Assembly: GCF_017945865.1 (NCBI RefSeq)
Contig: NZ_CP072829.1
Coordinates: 806,001-870,000, forward strand
Direction of reading: 5' to 3'
DNA from: Xiamenia xianingshaonis
Lineage (GTDB): Bacteria > Actinomycetota > Coriobacteriia > Coriobacteriales > Eggerthellaceae
Length of the DNA stretch: 64,000 nt
Shown: piece after piece, positions 33,972 to 42,184 of the stretch
Position numbering within the stretch: the first letter of the stretch is position 1
How the letters are laid out: each line of letters begins with the position of its first letter
Made by a program: the position numbers and the translations under genes
Notes under the pieces: model-generated
Seen by the model: the letters and a program-made list of their open reading frames with translations, nothing else
Database searches by the model: none
What the model was told of the DNA's origin: nothing

Positions 33972-36482
33972 GCGCATGATGTGGGGAAACGCGGTCTTGG
34001 CGGCGTCTGCCTGCCCATCGGTCGCTGCCGGCTTGTCGCAGGCGGCAGGTGCGGCCAGCTCGTCGGATTCGATCAGCTCGCCGATCTCTTCCCCCACGAT
34101 GGACGCCTGCACGAGCAGCGGCGCGGCGTCGGCTGGGTCGCCGATGAGCCAGATGCGGTCGCCGGCGAACAGGCGCGTGTGGCGCGACGGCTTCATTTTC
34201 GGTAGCCCCTCGTGCACGTGCGCCACCACGAGGCTGCCGTAGTTTCCCTTGAAGTCAGCCGCCCCGATGGTCTTGCCCGCAAACGGCGAGCCGGCGGCGA
34301 TGTCGAGCGCGAAGCAGGTCAAGTCAAGCTTTTCGGGGTGGGCCGCCAAATACTCTTCCAGGCTTTTCGCTGCGACGTCGGCCTCGGCGTCGGTGAGGGT
34401 CTCTTCTTCGACCATGCTCAGCACATACCCGTCCACCTCGTCCTCGGTGCCGATGAACGTCAGCACGTCGCCTTCGCGAATGCCGAGCGGATCGATCGGG
34501 TTTGCGATGCGCCGCGTCAGGTCTTCCTTCGTCAGCCGCGTGACGACTGCGGAACCGATGCGCTCGCCGTCGCGCTCAATGGCCACCAGGTCGAGGTTGT
34601 GCGCGATGCCAAACAGGTAGTCGCGCGGGCGCTCGCTGCCGATGACGCCCAGGCTGGGAGAGGTGGCGGTGCGCGGAAGGCCTAGCGTGCGCGACGCCTC
34701 GACGTCCACCAGGTAGATGTGCCGCTCGACCCAGTTGATGTGGTCCTCGTCCGAGAGGCTTTCCATGCGCTCGGCCAGGATGTTTTCCGACAGGTTGGCG
34801 AAGAAGTTCGTGGTGAGCTTCAAGAACAGCGAGTGAAGGAAGCGCGACTGCCCCAGCACGAACATGCAGACGAGCGCCAGAACGAACAGCACGATGCTTG
34901 CGCGACGGTGCGCGGCGCCAAGGGCGGCGTATTCGATGTAGAGGATCGACGCGAGCGACACCGCGATGCTTGCGACCGCCAGCCCGACGAGCAGCAGGCG
35001 GTTGCGCCGCGAGCGCATCCACAGCACGCCGAATTCGTCGCGCCGCAGGGAGAAAAACAGGTTTGCCATGAACAGTCCGGTGACGAGAATCCCGAGAGCC
35101 GCCAGCCCGTAAGCGAGGAACGGGTCGGGGACGAAGTGGCGCAGGAAGCGGCGCACGATGCCGAAGAGGATCTCTTCAGCGGCGACGGCGGCGACCGGCA
35201 CCATGGCGGTGTTCAAGGCCCAGCGCTTGAGGTAGTCCTTCCAGAAGCTCGTTTCCTCTTCGTCGGTTTTCTTCGGCTTGCGGCGAATGCGCTTGAGCGG
35301 CCCGGTTGCCAGCACCTTCGACGCGCCGTGGTAGATGCGGTCGGCGTTGCGCACCATGACCGGCGTGGTGAGCGCCGTGATGACCGAAACCGTCACGATG
35401 ACGGGGTAGAGGAAGCTCGGCGTGACGCCCAGGGCGGACCCGAGCGCCGCGATGATGAACGAGAATTCGCCGATCTGCCCGAGCGAGGTGCCGCATTTGA
35501 TGGACATGCGCAGCGAATTGCCGGCGAGCAGCGCGCCGACGGTGCAAAACGCCGAGCGGCCGACCATGGTCAGAGCCACGATGGCGATGACGGCCGGCGC
35601 GTTCTCGACGATGGCCGAAGGGGATACCATCATGCCAACCGAAACGAAGAACACGGCGCCGAACAGGTCTTTGATGGGGTGGAACAAGGTGTCGATGCGC
35701 TTGGCCTGGGTGGTGCCCGCCAAAATGGAGCCGGCCAAAAAGGCGCCGAGGGCCGACGAGAAGCCGATGGCGACGGCCAGCATGACCATGAGCAGGCACA
35801 GCGCGATCGACGCGATGAGGATGATCTCGTCGTTGAGGTGGTCAGACACGCGGCGCAGGGCGGTGGGTACGAGTAGCACGGCACAGACGAACCACACCAC
35901 CAGGTAGAGCGCCATCTGGCCTATTTGGGCGACCGCACCGGCGCCGTCGCCCGATCCGGCCGCTATGGTGGAGAGCACGGCGAGCAGAAACACTGCCGTG
36001 ATGTCTTCGATGACGAGCACGCCGAACACCAGTTCCGCGAAACCGGCCTTCTTCACGCCCAGGTCGGAAAAGGTTTTCACGATGATGGACGACGAGGAGA
36101 TGGCCAGCATGCCGCCAAGGAATATCGACGTGGTCCAGCCCCAGCCAAACGCCATGCCAAGGGCCGTGCCGCACGCGATCATCGCCGGCATTTCGGTGAG
36201 CGCGGTCACTGCGGCCGACTTGCCCACCTGCGTGAGCTTGATGACCGAAAATTCCAGCCCCAGGCCGAACATGAGGAAGATGACGCCGATGTCGGACCAG
36301 ACGGAGATGTTGGCCGTGTCGCTGATGTTGGGAAACCACGTGGCGGCCGGCCCGACGAGGAAGCCGGCCACGACGTAGCCGATGACGAGCGGCAGGCGCA
36401 GCCGTTTGCACGCGATGGTGGCGACGGCGGCCACGGCAAGCAGCAGGGCGAGGTCGGATATGAGCTGCGGCACATGGGACAT
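33969..36482 (-). CDS. KefB/CPA2-type cation:proton antiporter with TrkA-C domains
   Basis: 837 aa. The N-terminal half is a CPA2 Na+/H+ or K+/H+ exchanger domain (about 12 segments; VIGYVVAGFLVGP, SDIGVIFLMFGLGLEFS, SSSSIIVKTFSDLG). The middle adds further membrane segments, and the C-terminal cytoplasmic part has two regions resembling TrkA-C ligand domains (IREGDVLTFIGTEDEV and LFAGDRIWLIGDP). It is longer than typical KefB (about 600 aa) because of extra membrane helices in the centre. The ATG at 36482 has AGGAGT close upstream; the open frame further up lacks homology. It is monocistronic, with a TACAAT -10-like box near 36520. Confidence 0.85.
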   Translation of the reverse strand: MSHVPQLISDLALLLAVAAVATIACKRLRLPLVIGYVVAGFLVGPAATWFPNISDTANISVWSDIGVIFLMFGLGLEFSVIKLTQVGKSAAVTALTEMPAMIACGTALGMAFGWGWTTSIFLGGMLAISSSSIIVKTFSDLGVKKAGFAELVFGVLVIEDITAVFLLAVLSTIAAGSGDGAGAVAQIGQMALYLVVWFVCAVLLVPTALRRVSDHLNDEIILIASIALCLLMVMLAVAIGFSSALGAFLAGSILAGTTQAKRIDTLFHPIKDLFGAVFFVSVGMMVSPSAIVENAPAVIAIVALTMVGRSAFCTVGALLAGNSLRMSIKCGTSLGQIGEFSFIIAALGSALGVTPSFLYPVIVTVSVITALTTPVMVRNADRIYHGASKVLATGPLKRIRRKPKKTDEEETSFWKDYLKRWALNTAMVPVAAVAAEEILFGIVRRFLRHFVPDPFLAYGLAALGILVTGLFMANLFFSLRRDEFGVLWMRSRRNRLLLVGLAVASIAVSLASILYIEYAALGAAHRRASIVLFVLALVCMFVLGQSRFLHSLFLKLTTNFFANLSENILAERMESLSDEDHINWVERHIYLVDVEASRTLGLPRTATSPSLGVIGSERPRDYLFGIAHNLDLVAIERDGERIGSAVVTRLTKEDLTRRIANPIDPLGIREGDVLTFIGTEDEVDGYVLSMVEEETLTDAEADVAAKSLEEYLAAHPEKLDLTCFALDIAAGSPFAGKTIGAADFKGNYGSLVVAHVHEGLPKMKPSRHTRLFAGDRIWLIGDPADAAPLLVQASIVGEEIGELIESDELAAPAACDKPAATDGQADAAKTAFPHIMR

Positions 36483-36863
36483 GCGGACTCCTGGTTGAGG
36501 ACTGGGCATTTTTCCATCATTGTAACAAAGCGGTCTTGGACCTGGGGAGTTGTTCTCTTTGTTGTAACGCGGCCAAAATGCGGCTCGTCGCATGCTGCGG
36601 GGGCGGGCGGTTTCTAGCAATGCAGAAGGCTGGCTTTTGCAGAATCGCTCGGGTTGGGCAGGGGAATCGAACTCATGGTGTGTGGATGTTTTTGTAAGTA
36701 TAAGCGAGGAGCCTGAAAGGTTGCAAGGGATTTTTGCTGTACCGAAAATGGGACAAGCGAGAATCTTGAGGCCTGGCGTTCCGCTGACGCGGCCTGTCGA
36801 CGTCGTGTTCCGGCGAAGGGGCCCGCTGACGCCGCCGTTTTCGCAAGAAGCCCGCAGCAAACG
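36483..36863. other. Non-coding stretch upstream of the antiporter and downstream of the tRNAs
   Basis: About 380 nt. Apart from the antiporter promoter region at its left edge nothing recognisable is seen: no reading frame with a ribosome site, no repeat of families A or B, and no RNA family signature. A segment near 36650-36690 vaguely resembles a tRNA T-arm but does not pair. Confidence 0.4.
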
Positions 36864-36892
36864 AAAAGGCCAGCCGGAATATCCGACTGGCC
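36864..36892 (-). terminator. Terminator of the tRNA-Cys/tRNA-Gly transcript
   Basis: On the minus strand the stem GGCCAG/CTGGCC, with an inner CGGA/TCCG pairing, is followed by TTTTCGTTT. It lies 13 nt beyond the 3' end of tRNA-Gly. Confidence 0.8.
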
Positions 36893-36905
36893 TGGCATTT
36901 CATGG

Positions 36906-36978
36906 AGCGGACAACGGGGTTCGAACCCGCGACCCCCACCTTGGCAAGGTGGTGCTCTACCAGCTGAGCCATGTCCGC
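36906..36978 (-). tRNA. tRNA-Gly (GCC)
   Basis: The minus strand gives a complete 73-nt cloverleaf: acceptor GCGGACA/TGTCCGC, D-arm GCTC..GAGC, anticodon stem CCACC/GGTGG with loop TTGCCAA (anticodon GCC), and T-arm GCGGGTTCGAACCCCG-type. The discriminator is U, as usual for glycine. No CCA is encoded. It is 16 nt downstream of tRNA-Cys on the same strand. Confidence 0.95.
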
Positions 36979-36994
36979 ACGACCAGCAAGCACT

Positions 36995-37068
36995 TGGAGG
37001 CGACGCCCGGATTCGAACCGGGGGTGAAGGCTTTGCAGGCCTCTGCCTTACCACTTGGCCACGTCGCC
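36995..37068 (-). tRNA. tRNA-Cys (GCA)
   Basis: The minus strand gives a cloverleaf starting GGCGACGTGGCC, anticodon loop CTGCAAA (anticodon GCA), T-arm CCGGTTCGAATCCGG, acceptor closing CGTCGCC, discriminator U and an encoded CCA (36995-36997). It is the first tRNA of a two-tRNA unit with tRNA-Gly. Confidence 0.95.
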
Positions 37069-37201
37069 AGGTCCTCTTGCTTGACAGCCCTGACATTCTA
37101 GCACAGCCGCATCAGTTGGCAAGGGAAAAACTTCGCTCCTTCGCTTCAACACAACCGCATACGACCGCTCGCCGCGCCAGACGTCCGCTTGTGCTTCCAG
37201 C

Positions 37202-37227
37202 GTGTCAGGGGTCGGGTGCTTTGACAC
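37202..37227. repeat. Solo arm of palindromic repeat family B
   Basis: The 26-bp unit GTGTCAGGGGTCGGG...TTTGACAC is identical to the arms of the complete inverted repeats at 42088-42166 and 43544-43622. Only one arm is present. It is itself an imperfect hairpin (GTGTCA/TGACAC). A family A unit lies 27 nt further on. Confidence 0.8.
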
Positions 37228-37254
37228 CATCTCGGCCCCCGGAAAGCCGGGGGT

Positions 37255-37294
37255 GTCGCAGGTCGGGGCTGGCGGAACCGATCAGTGTTTCCCT
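37255..37294. repeat. Dispersed repeat family A, copy
   Basis: GCAGG..GGGCTGGCGGAA followed by CCGATCAGTGTTTCCCT; the last 13 bases are shared with the copy ending at 22163. It supplies the last codons and stop of the PIN-domain remnant at 37282. Confidence 0.7.
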
Positions 37295-37671
37295 GGAAGC
37301 GGTACCTCGTCGTACACGAGGCCTTTTTCTGATTCGAGGTATGCTAAGAATTCGCAGGCAGTCAGAGCTTTTATGGGGCTGCGGCGTGCCATGTCGGCGT
37401 CGCGCGTGATGAGGAAGGCTGCCGGGACGTGCTTTGAAGCGTGGACGACGAGGTAGTCTTCCACGTCGGGCCAGTTAGATTCGAGCGCCGGCCGAAGATC
37501 GGCGGCGTAGGTGGAGCAAGGGCGGATGAATGCCAAGGTGGCCAGAAGCGCGTCTTTCACCTTCCGTTCGTGCGCCGATTTGCGAAGCACGTAGAATGCG
37601 TCGGCATAGGATTGCACGGCGGCCCATAGCTGCACGTCGTCGAACGTGGCTGCAATGCAGAGTTTGCGCAC
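37282..37671 (-). pseudogene. N-terminally truncated PIN-domain protein (VapC-like remnant)
   Basis: 129 aa visible from a GTG. It matches the C-terminal three quarters of PIN-domain RNases: IAATFDDVQLWAAVQSYADAFYVLRK (the small-helix region), DFED-like WPDVEDYLVVHASK and FLITRDADM followed by the SPIKALTACEFLAYL end. The essential first strand with D-X-N (LLDTNVL type) is absent; the upstream in-frame sequence is basic and unrelated. The C-terminus and stop lie inside a family A repeat. No antitoxin gene is adjacent. It is probably a decayed toxin-antitoxin locus. Confidence 0.65.
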
Positions 37672-37741
37672 TCGACAGGCTTTTCCCTGACGAACTGGGG
37701 GAAAGACGAGCGACTTTCGCTTCGGCGGGACGCTGTCGAGC

Positions 37742-38302
37742 CTACTGCTTCTCGAAAACCGTGTCGTGGCTTGCGTTGCCGAGATGGAGATACAGCATCC
37801 AGGGATCTGCTTCGGGGTTCATGTAGAGGTAGAATTCGCCAATTTGCGTTCCGGAAGCTTCCAGCGCGTACTCTCGATACAGGCCAAGCGTCCCCTTGTC
37901 GATTTCGTTTACGAGCGACCAGTCGAATTTCATTTTGCCTGTCTCCATGGCAAGCGTGCAGCTTCCGTCTTCGCTGGCGCTGAACGTTGCTCCTTCGAGG
38001 ACGCCGCCCGGCGCCGCCACGCCTTCCTTGCCGACATGCTTGGTTAGCATGATCGAGGTCCATTCCCCAACGACGGGATCGTCGGGGGACGTGCCTTTGT
38101 CGAGAAGGCCGCCGCCGGCCGCACCGGCCGCCCATGCGAAAAGCGCCGTTGCAACTATTGCCAGCGAGATGACGGCAACGGCTGCCGCAAGTGTTCTGCC
38201 TGCGGGTTTCCCATCCTTTGCAGGGGCCGTGCCTGTGGTTTTCCCGTCTATAGCCCTGCTTGCCGCTTCCAGCTTCGCTTCAAAGGTGTCAACGTCTTTC
38301 AT
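37742..38302 (-). CDS. Membrane-anchored protein paralogous to the kinase ectodomain
   Basis: 186 aa. A 40-residue cytoplasmic N-terminus is followed by one membrane segment (TLAAAVAVISLAIVATALFAWAAGAA) and an extracellular domain of about 110 residues beginning DPVVGEWTSIM and rich in beta strands. The opening resembles the start of the ectodomain of the kinase encoded upstream (DPLVGRWESIA), so the two may share a ligand-binding fold. The ATG is one base after the kinase stop, so they are co-translated. No family is recognised. It is likely an accessory or decoy sensor of the kinase system. Confidence 0.7.
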   Translation of the reverse strand: MKDVDTFEAKLEAASRAIDGKTTGTAPAKDGKPAGRTLAAAVAVISLAIVATALFAWAAGAAGGGLLDKGTSPDDPVVGEWTSIMLTKHVGKEGVAAPGGVLEGATFSASEDGSCTLAMETGKMKFDWSLVNEIDKGTLGLYREYALEASGTQIGEFYLYMNPEADPWMLYLHLGNASHDTVFEKQ

Positions 38303-38303
38303 C

Positions 38304-39932
38304 TTAATCCTGTTCGACGAAGTGTGCGCCCTTTACGGTCGTGCCGTCGCTGATATAAAGGGTGCAGAGCTTCGAGTGGCCTTCAAGCGCCTCGAGCATG
38401 CCGGTTTTCGCCTTCTCGAGCTTCACTTTGGTCTTGTAGTCGATGTCGGATACGACAAGCTTTGCATCGGCATGCTCGTCGTTCGTTCCGATGTTTGTAC
38501 AAACATATGTTCGCGTAAGACTGCCGCCTTCGTCGGCAACCTCCATGGAGTAACGCCACGAGAAGAGGACTTCCCCTTGTTCTGTGACGACATTGCCCGT
38601 TCTGTCAGCTCTGACGGCAAGGCGGGCAGAGTCGTCCATCAGATAGAAGGTCTCGCCGTCCATAGTGTCCAATCCGTCATCGGGTGCGGAAAACACCGCG
38701 ATGGATTCCCAGCGGCCGACCAGGGGGTCGGGCTCGCTCCTTGGGAAGAGGATGATCGTCGCGACCGCAACGATCATGGCGGCGACTACAGCAAGAATCG
38801 CGCACCATCGTGCAAGGCGACTCTTGCGCGCCTCTTTTTCGGCCTTGCGTATCGCTTCGCTCGCATTGCTCTCTATCTTCCCGAGTTCTTGCTTCGCCGT
38901 TTCCGAAATGGGAGAGACAAGCTCGAGCAGCATTTGGACGTCCCGCCTGAGATCCTTCGCGCTGAGGTATCTGTCGTCGGGGTCAACGACCAGGGTCTTG
39001 CCGAGTATCTTGGCGATCAGCTCTTTTGCGCGACTGCCGAAGTCCGAAAACGCCGGATCCTTCAACACCTCGTCGGCGTTCCACGACCCGCGGGCGTGGA
39101 TGACCTCGGTGGTGGTGGGGGGCCGGCCGTAGGCCATCCAGAGCAGAATGGCTCCTATCGAATACAGGTCGGTGCGCATGTCGATGCCGCGCCGTCCCGG
39201 GTGAAACACCTCGTATCCCGACCAGTTTTTAGTGCCCAGCACGGAGGTTTCGCGTTCGGCCTTCGTCCCTTTCGCCAGCGTGCTGTCGAAGTCGAAAAGA
39301 ACCGCTTTTGTTCGCGCCCCCGCTGCGCCTTGGAATGTGATGATGTTGGTTGGTTTGAGGTCAAGGCAGTAGTAGCCGCAGCCATGCACGGCTATGACGG
39401 CATCGCAGAGGGAGGCCAGCATAGCAATTCGTTCGGGACCCGACATTTTGCCGATGGTCCTGTCGAGGGTGAAGCCGTCGGATGCGTCGCTGACAAGGTA
39501 TGCCGTGCCGTTCTCTTTCAGATAGTGTATGGGCGTGCTGACGAACTCTTTGGCTTTTCCCTGGTGGAGGCTGGTGTGTACGGCGATTGCCCAGTCGAAG
39601 CGCTCCAGGCTTTCTTCAAAGCTGAGCTTCGCGAACATGGGAGCGTTCTGCGCAAGCTGTATGCGCTTGCCTGATCTTTGCAGATAGGGGGCGGCGTCCA
39701 AAGGGTAGCACTCCTTGATTGTCAGTCGTGCCGGCGTGGCCGCCTTTGTACCGTAGAGGTCGTGCGACAGCGCTTCGTAGACGATTCCGCTTGCTCCGTC
39801 GAGGCTCAGCGCCTTCACCTTTTCGCACGTGAAAGAAGGAAAACGCAGCGTCGCCCCCTGCGTGCTGTTCTCATCGAGGGTTGTGCGGCTTGGCTCGGCC
39901 GTCGGTGGTTCTTGTGCAACGGGAAGATCCAC
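38304..39932 (-). CDS. Membrane Ser/Thr protein kinase with extracellular sensor domain
   Basis: 542 aa with a GTG start preceded by GGAG. The kinase domain covers about residues 40-330: loop DGASGIVYEA, catalytic lysine in RLTIKECYP, catalytic loop YYCLDLKPTNI (Asp kept, HRD histidine replaced) and the metal-binding LFDFDST in place of DFG. A juxtamembrane coiled region (330-375), one membrane segment (CAILAVVAAMIVAVATIIL) and an extracellular C-terminal domain of about 140 residues follow. This is a PknB-like topology without PASTA repeats. It is co-transcribed with the small paralogue at 37742 and divergent from a helix-turn-helix protein. Confidence 0.85.
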   Translation of the reverse strand: MDLPVAQEPPTAEPSRTTLDENSTQGATLRFPSFTCEKVKALSLDGASGIVYEALSHDLYGTKAATPARLTIKECYPLDAAPYLQRSGKRIQLAQNAPMFAKLSFEESLERFDWAIAVHTSLHQGKAKEFVSTPIHYLKENGTAYLVSDASDGFTLDRTIGKMSGPERIAMLASLCDAVIAVHGCGYYCLDLKPTNIITFQGAAGARTKAVLFDFDSTLAKGTKAERETSVLGTKNWSGYEVFHPGRRGIDMRTDLYSIGAILLWMAYGRPPTTTEVIHARGSWNADEVLKDPAFSDFGSRAKELIAKILGKTLVVDPDDRYLSAKDLRRDVQMLLELVSPISETAKQELGKIESNASEAIRKAEKEARKSRLARWCAILAVVAAMIVAVATIILFPRSEPDPLVGRWESIAVFSAPDDGLDTMDGETFYLMDDSARLAVRADRTGNVVTEQGEVLFSWRYSMEVADEGGSLTRTYVCTNIGTNDEHADAKLVVSDIDYKTKVKLEKAKTGMLEALEGHSKLCTLYISDGTTVKGAHFVEQD

Positions 39933-40097
39933 TCGTTTTCTCCATTTGTCCGTCGGGAAGGCTTTCGGGTTCGCCTTGCTATTCTATACTGCTTGCAGCT
40001 GTGCGGCGAGACGGCTCCGCCGCCTTGCCGAATGCGGGCGGCTGACGTGGTGCGCATGGGAGAATCGAGCTGCCGCCAATCACGCTGAGGGGATGAT

Positions 40098-41321
40098 GTG
40101 CGAGTGACGATCGAGGCTGGGTTTCCTTACCGGTTCGGTGCGATGACGGAAGGTGTGCTCGAGGGCTACCGATCGGCGTCTTGCGTGAGCGCGGCAGCGG
40201 CGGCTCAAGAGCTTGCCGCCGAAATGGTCCCGTTCAACGAGCGTTTGTCGTTGTTTGTTGCGCAACGGCTTGGCATTCCCGACGACCCGAAGTCTGTAAG
40301 GCGGGCGCTCCGAGCGGCAAGCGAGCGCAAGGGGCTCGGCCTGTCTTCTGCGAATCTGAGCCAGTGGGTCTCTTCGCCGAAGGGAGAGGTGACCCTGAGT
40401 CCCAAAAGCGTGTTCAAGCTGTGTGTCGCGTTGGATCTGGATTTGGTGGAGGCCGAGCATTTCGTCTTCGATTGTCTGTACCAGGATTGGTTCAACTTTC
40501 GCGATAGGGAACAGTGCGTCTACGGCTTGTGCCTGGGGATGAAAGACGTTCTGGGGCAAAACGTCTTTCAGGTTGCGAAAGAGCTGCTGCGGGAAGAGCC
40601 TGCTGCGTACGGTGAGCCTTCTTTCGCACCGAGCGACGCAACGGGTTGCACCCGGCTGATCGGCCGCGGGCTGAGGGATCTTGCTGGACGCGACTATGCG
40701 TCCCAAGAGGAAGCCGTTTTTTGGATGCGGGCGTATTTGGGCGAGTGTGCGCCTCTGTTTTCAGGGGTGAGGCTGTCGACCATCCGCTGTTATCGAACCT
40801 ATTTCGACGAAGGCGGCGTCGGCATAACTCCCTTGGTGGAGCTCTACCAAAGGAGGACGGGCCTGGTCCTTCCCTCTGCAAGCTATCTGGATATGACGGA
40901 CGCATGCGGGCTTCCCCAGAAAAAGCGCCTTTTGTGGGGCGCCGCCGGACGCGCTGCGTGGGTGGAACGGAACGGCAGGGACTGGGACATCCTTCACGAG
41001 AGCACGATCAGAACCGAGCGCCATGCAGTGGAGCGGATGGCCAGAACGGGCTACTTGCGCGGGAACATCGTCGCGCTGCTGTTCTTCCATTGCTGTTTCG
41101 AGAACGCCTTTTTGGAAAGGAACGCTTTTTCAGGGGGCGACGACCTTTTCGCGCGCTTCTACGAAACGACGAACCTTATTCTGATTGACGAGTGCGGCAT
41201 GGCGCCCCTGCATCCCCGGAAGCCCTTCGACAGGCTGTTCTTGGCGGCGCTGTCGAAGCGGGGCGGTCAGGATCCCGTCCACTACCTCAACGAGGTGCTC
41301 GAGCAGTTCTACGTATCGTAA
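40098..41321 (+). CDS. Uncharacterised protein with HTH-like N-terminal domain, divergent from the kinase
   Basis: 407 aa with a GTG start and GAGGGG ribosome site. Residues about 50-140 look like a winged or XRE-type helix-turn-helix used by a family seen in gut Clostridia and Coriobacteria (RLGIPDDPKSVRRALRAAS, SSANLSQWVSS, SVFKLCVALDLDLVEAEHFVF, REQCVYGLCLGM). The remaining 260 residues are helical with no membrane segment and no recognised domain. It is divergent from the Ser/Thr kinase by 165 nt, suggesting a shared control region. It may be a kinase target or regulator; this is inference. Confidence 0.65.
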   Translation: MRVTIEAGFPYRFGAMTEGVLEGYRSASCVSAAAAAQELAAEMVPFNERLSLFVAQRLGIPDDPKSVRRALRAASERKGLGLSSANLSQWVSSPKGEVTLSPKSVFKLCVALDLDLVEAEHFVFDCLYQDWFNFRDREQCVYGLCLGMKDVLGQNVFQVAKELLREEPAAYGEPSFAPSDATGCTRLIGRGLRDLAGRDYASQEEAVFWMRAYLGECAPLFSGVRLSTIRCYRTYFDEGGVGITPLVELYQRRTGLVLPSASYLDMTDACGLPQKKRLLWGAAGRAAWVERNGRDWDILHESTIRTERHAVERMARTGYLRGNIVALLFFHCCFENAFLERNAFSGGDDLFARFYETTNLILIDECGMAPLHPRKPFDRLFLAALSKRGGQDPVHYLNEVLEQFYVS

Positions 41322-41360
41322 GGAAACCCTGATCAATTTTGTCAGCCTTTGCGCAGGCAG
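41321..41360. repeat. Dispersed repeat family A, copy
   Basis: AGGAAACCCTGATCAATTTT followed by GTCAGCCTTTGCGCAGG, in the same orientation as the 33902 copy. It begins at the last base of the preceding gene's stop codon. Confidence 0.55.
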
Positions 41361-41512
41361 AACGGTGCCCGGCCTTTCGAAAGCCAGGTTTCCAAAATTG
41401 CTCATCCAACTCTGAAATAATGAAGCGCTGAGAATGAATTCTGAGAGCTTTGTCGGAGCAGAGAAGTGCGTGCTGCGGCAAGCTGCGTGCCATGAGCGTC
41501 AAGGAGGAAGAC

Positions 41513-42025
41513 ATGAGCGCAAAAACCTGTCCGGCATGCGAATTTGTGGTCTATGGGGATGTGGAGAAATGCCCGCACTGCGGCACGGCGCTTGTCGTCG
41601 CCGGCATGCCTGCTGGCGGAGCATCGGCTCTTAATACATCGCGCGTGCTTGCGAATTGGAAGACAAGCGTCGCAGCCAGCATCTTCGGCCTTTTGGCAGG
41701 CGGGGTGTGCGATGGGTTGATAGAGTTAGGATCTTCCCTCTCCTATGACGTAGCGGTCTTGGCCTTTGTGGCTTCGCTGATATGGGCCGCCATCAGCATT
41801 TGGTATGCGGCGTCGTTCTATCCGTCCCTCTTCAGGGCGGATTGCCAGCGCTCTTCCTCATCTGCTGCCATCTCTTTCATGAACTTGTTCTTCGGCGGCA
41901 TTCTCTTCGGTTGTCTCTGGAACAGCAATCTCACCAAGAGGAACAAGGGCATATCGAACGTTGTCTATGTCGTCTGGGCGGTGTTGCTCTACGGCATCTT
42001 GACCATGATGCTCGCTTTCTCGTAG
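41513..42025 (+). CDS. Zinc-ribbon multi-pass membrane protein
   Basis: 170 aa. The N-terminal zinc ribbon (CPACEFVVYGDVEKCPHCG) is followed by about four hydrophobic segments (SVAASIFGLLAGGV, VAVLAFVASLIWAAISIWY, SFMNLFFGGILFGCLW, VVYVVWAVLLYGILTMML). This matches a common small-family topology in gut actinobacteria and Firmicutes, but no function is known. AAGGAGG five bases before the ATG fixes the start over in-frame upstream codons. It lies near the kinase locus and may belong to it. Confidence 0.72.
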   Translation: MSAKTCPACEFVVYGDVEKCPHCGTALVVAGMPAGGASALNTSRVLANWKTSVAASIFGLLAGGVCDGLIELGSSLSYDVAVLAFVASLIWAAISIWYAASFYPSLFRADCQRSSSSAAISFMNLFFGGILFGCLWNSNLTKRNKGISNVVYVVWAVLLYGILTMMLAFS

Positions 42026-42087
42026 AACAAAGGCGTTCAGGCAGTTGCCGATTTCGGACAGGATTTGCGCAAAACGCAAGGAAGATG

Positions 42088-42166
42088 GTGTCAGGGGTCG
42101 GGTGCTTTGACACCGTCCTGACACCCTACACCAGGAATGCGTGTCAAAGCACCCGACCCCTGACAC
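42088..42166. repeat. Palindromic repeat family B, complete inverted copy (left of the IS)
   Basis: Two perfectly inverted 26-bp arms (42088-42113 and 42141-42166), each GTGTCAGGGG...TTTGACAC, around a 27-nt spacer. The copy on the other side of the insertion sequence (43544-43622) has the same arms and a spacer differing at one base. Confidence 0.9.
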
Positions 42167-42184
42167 CTTCCCTGGCACTCTTTC

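Noticed and set aside
36640-36700. tRNA-like T-arm (GGGGAATCGAAC) near the antiporter
   Set aside because: The flanking bases do not form T-stem or acceptor pairs and no anticodon arm exists.
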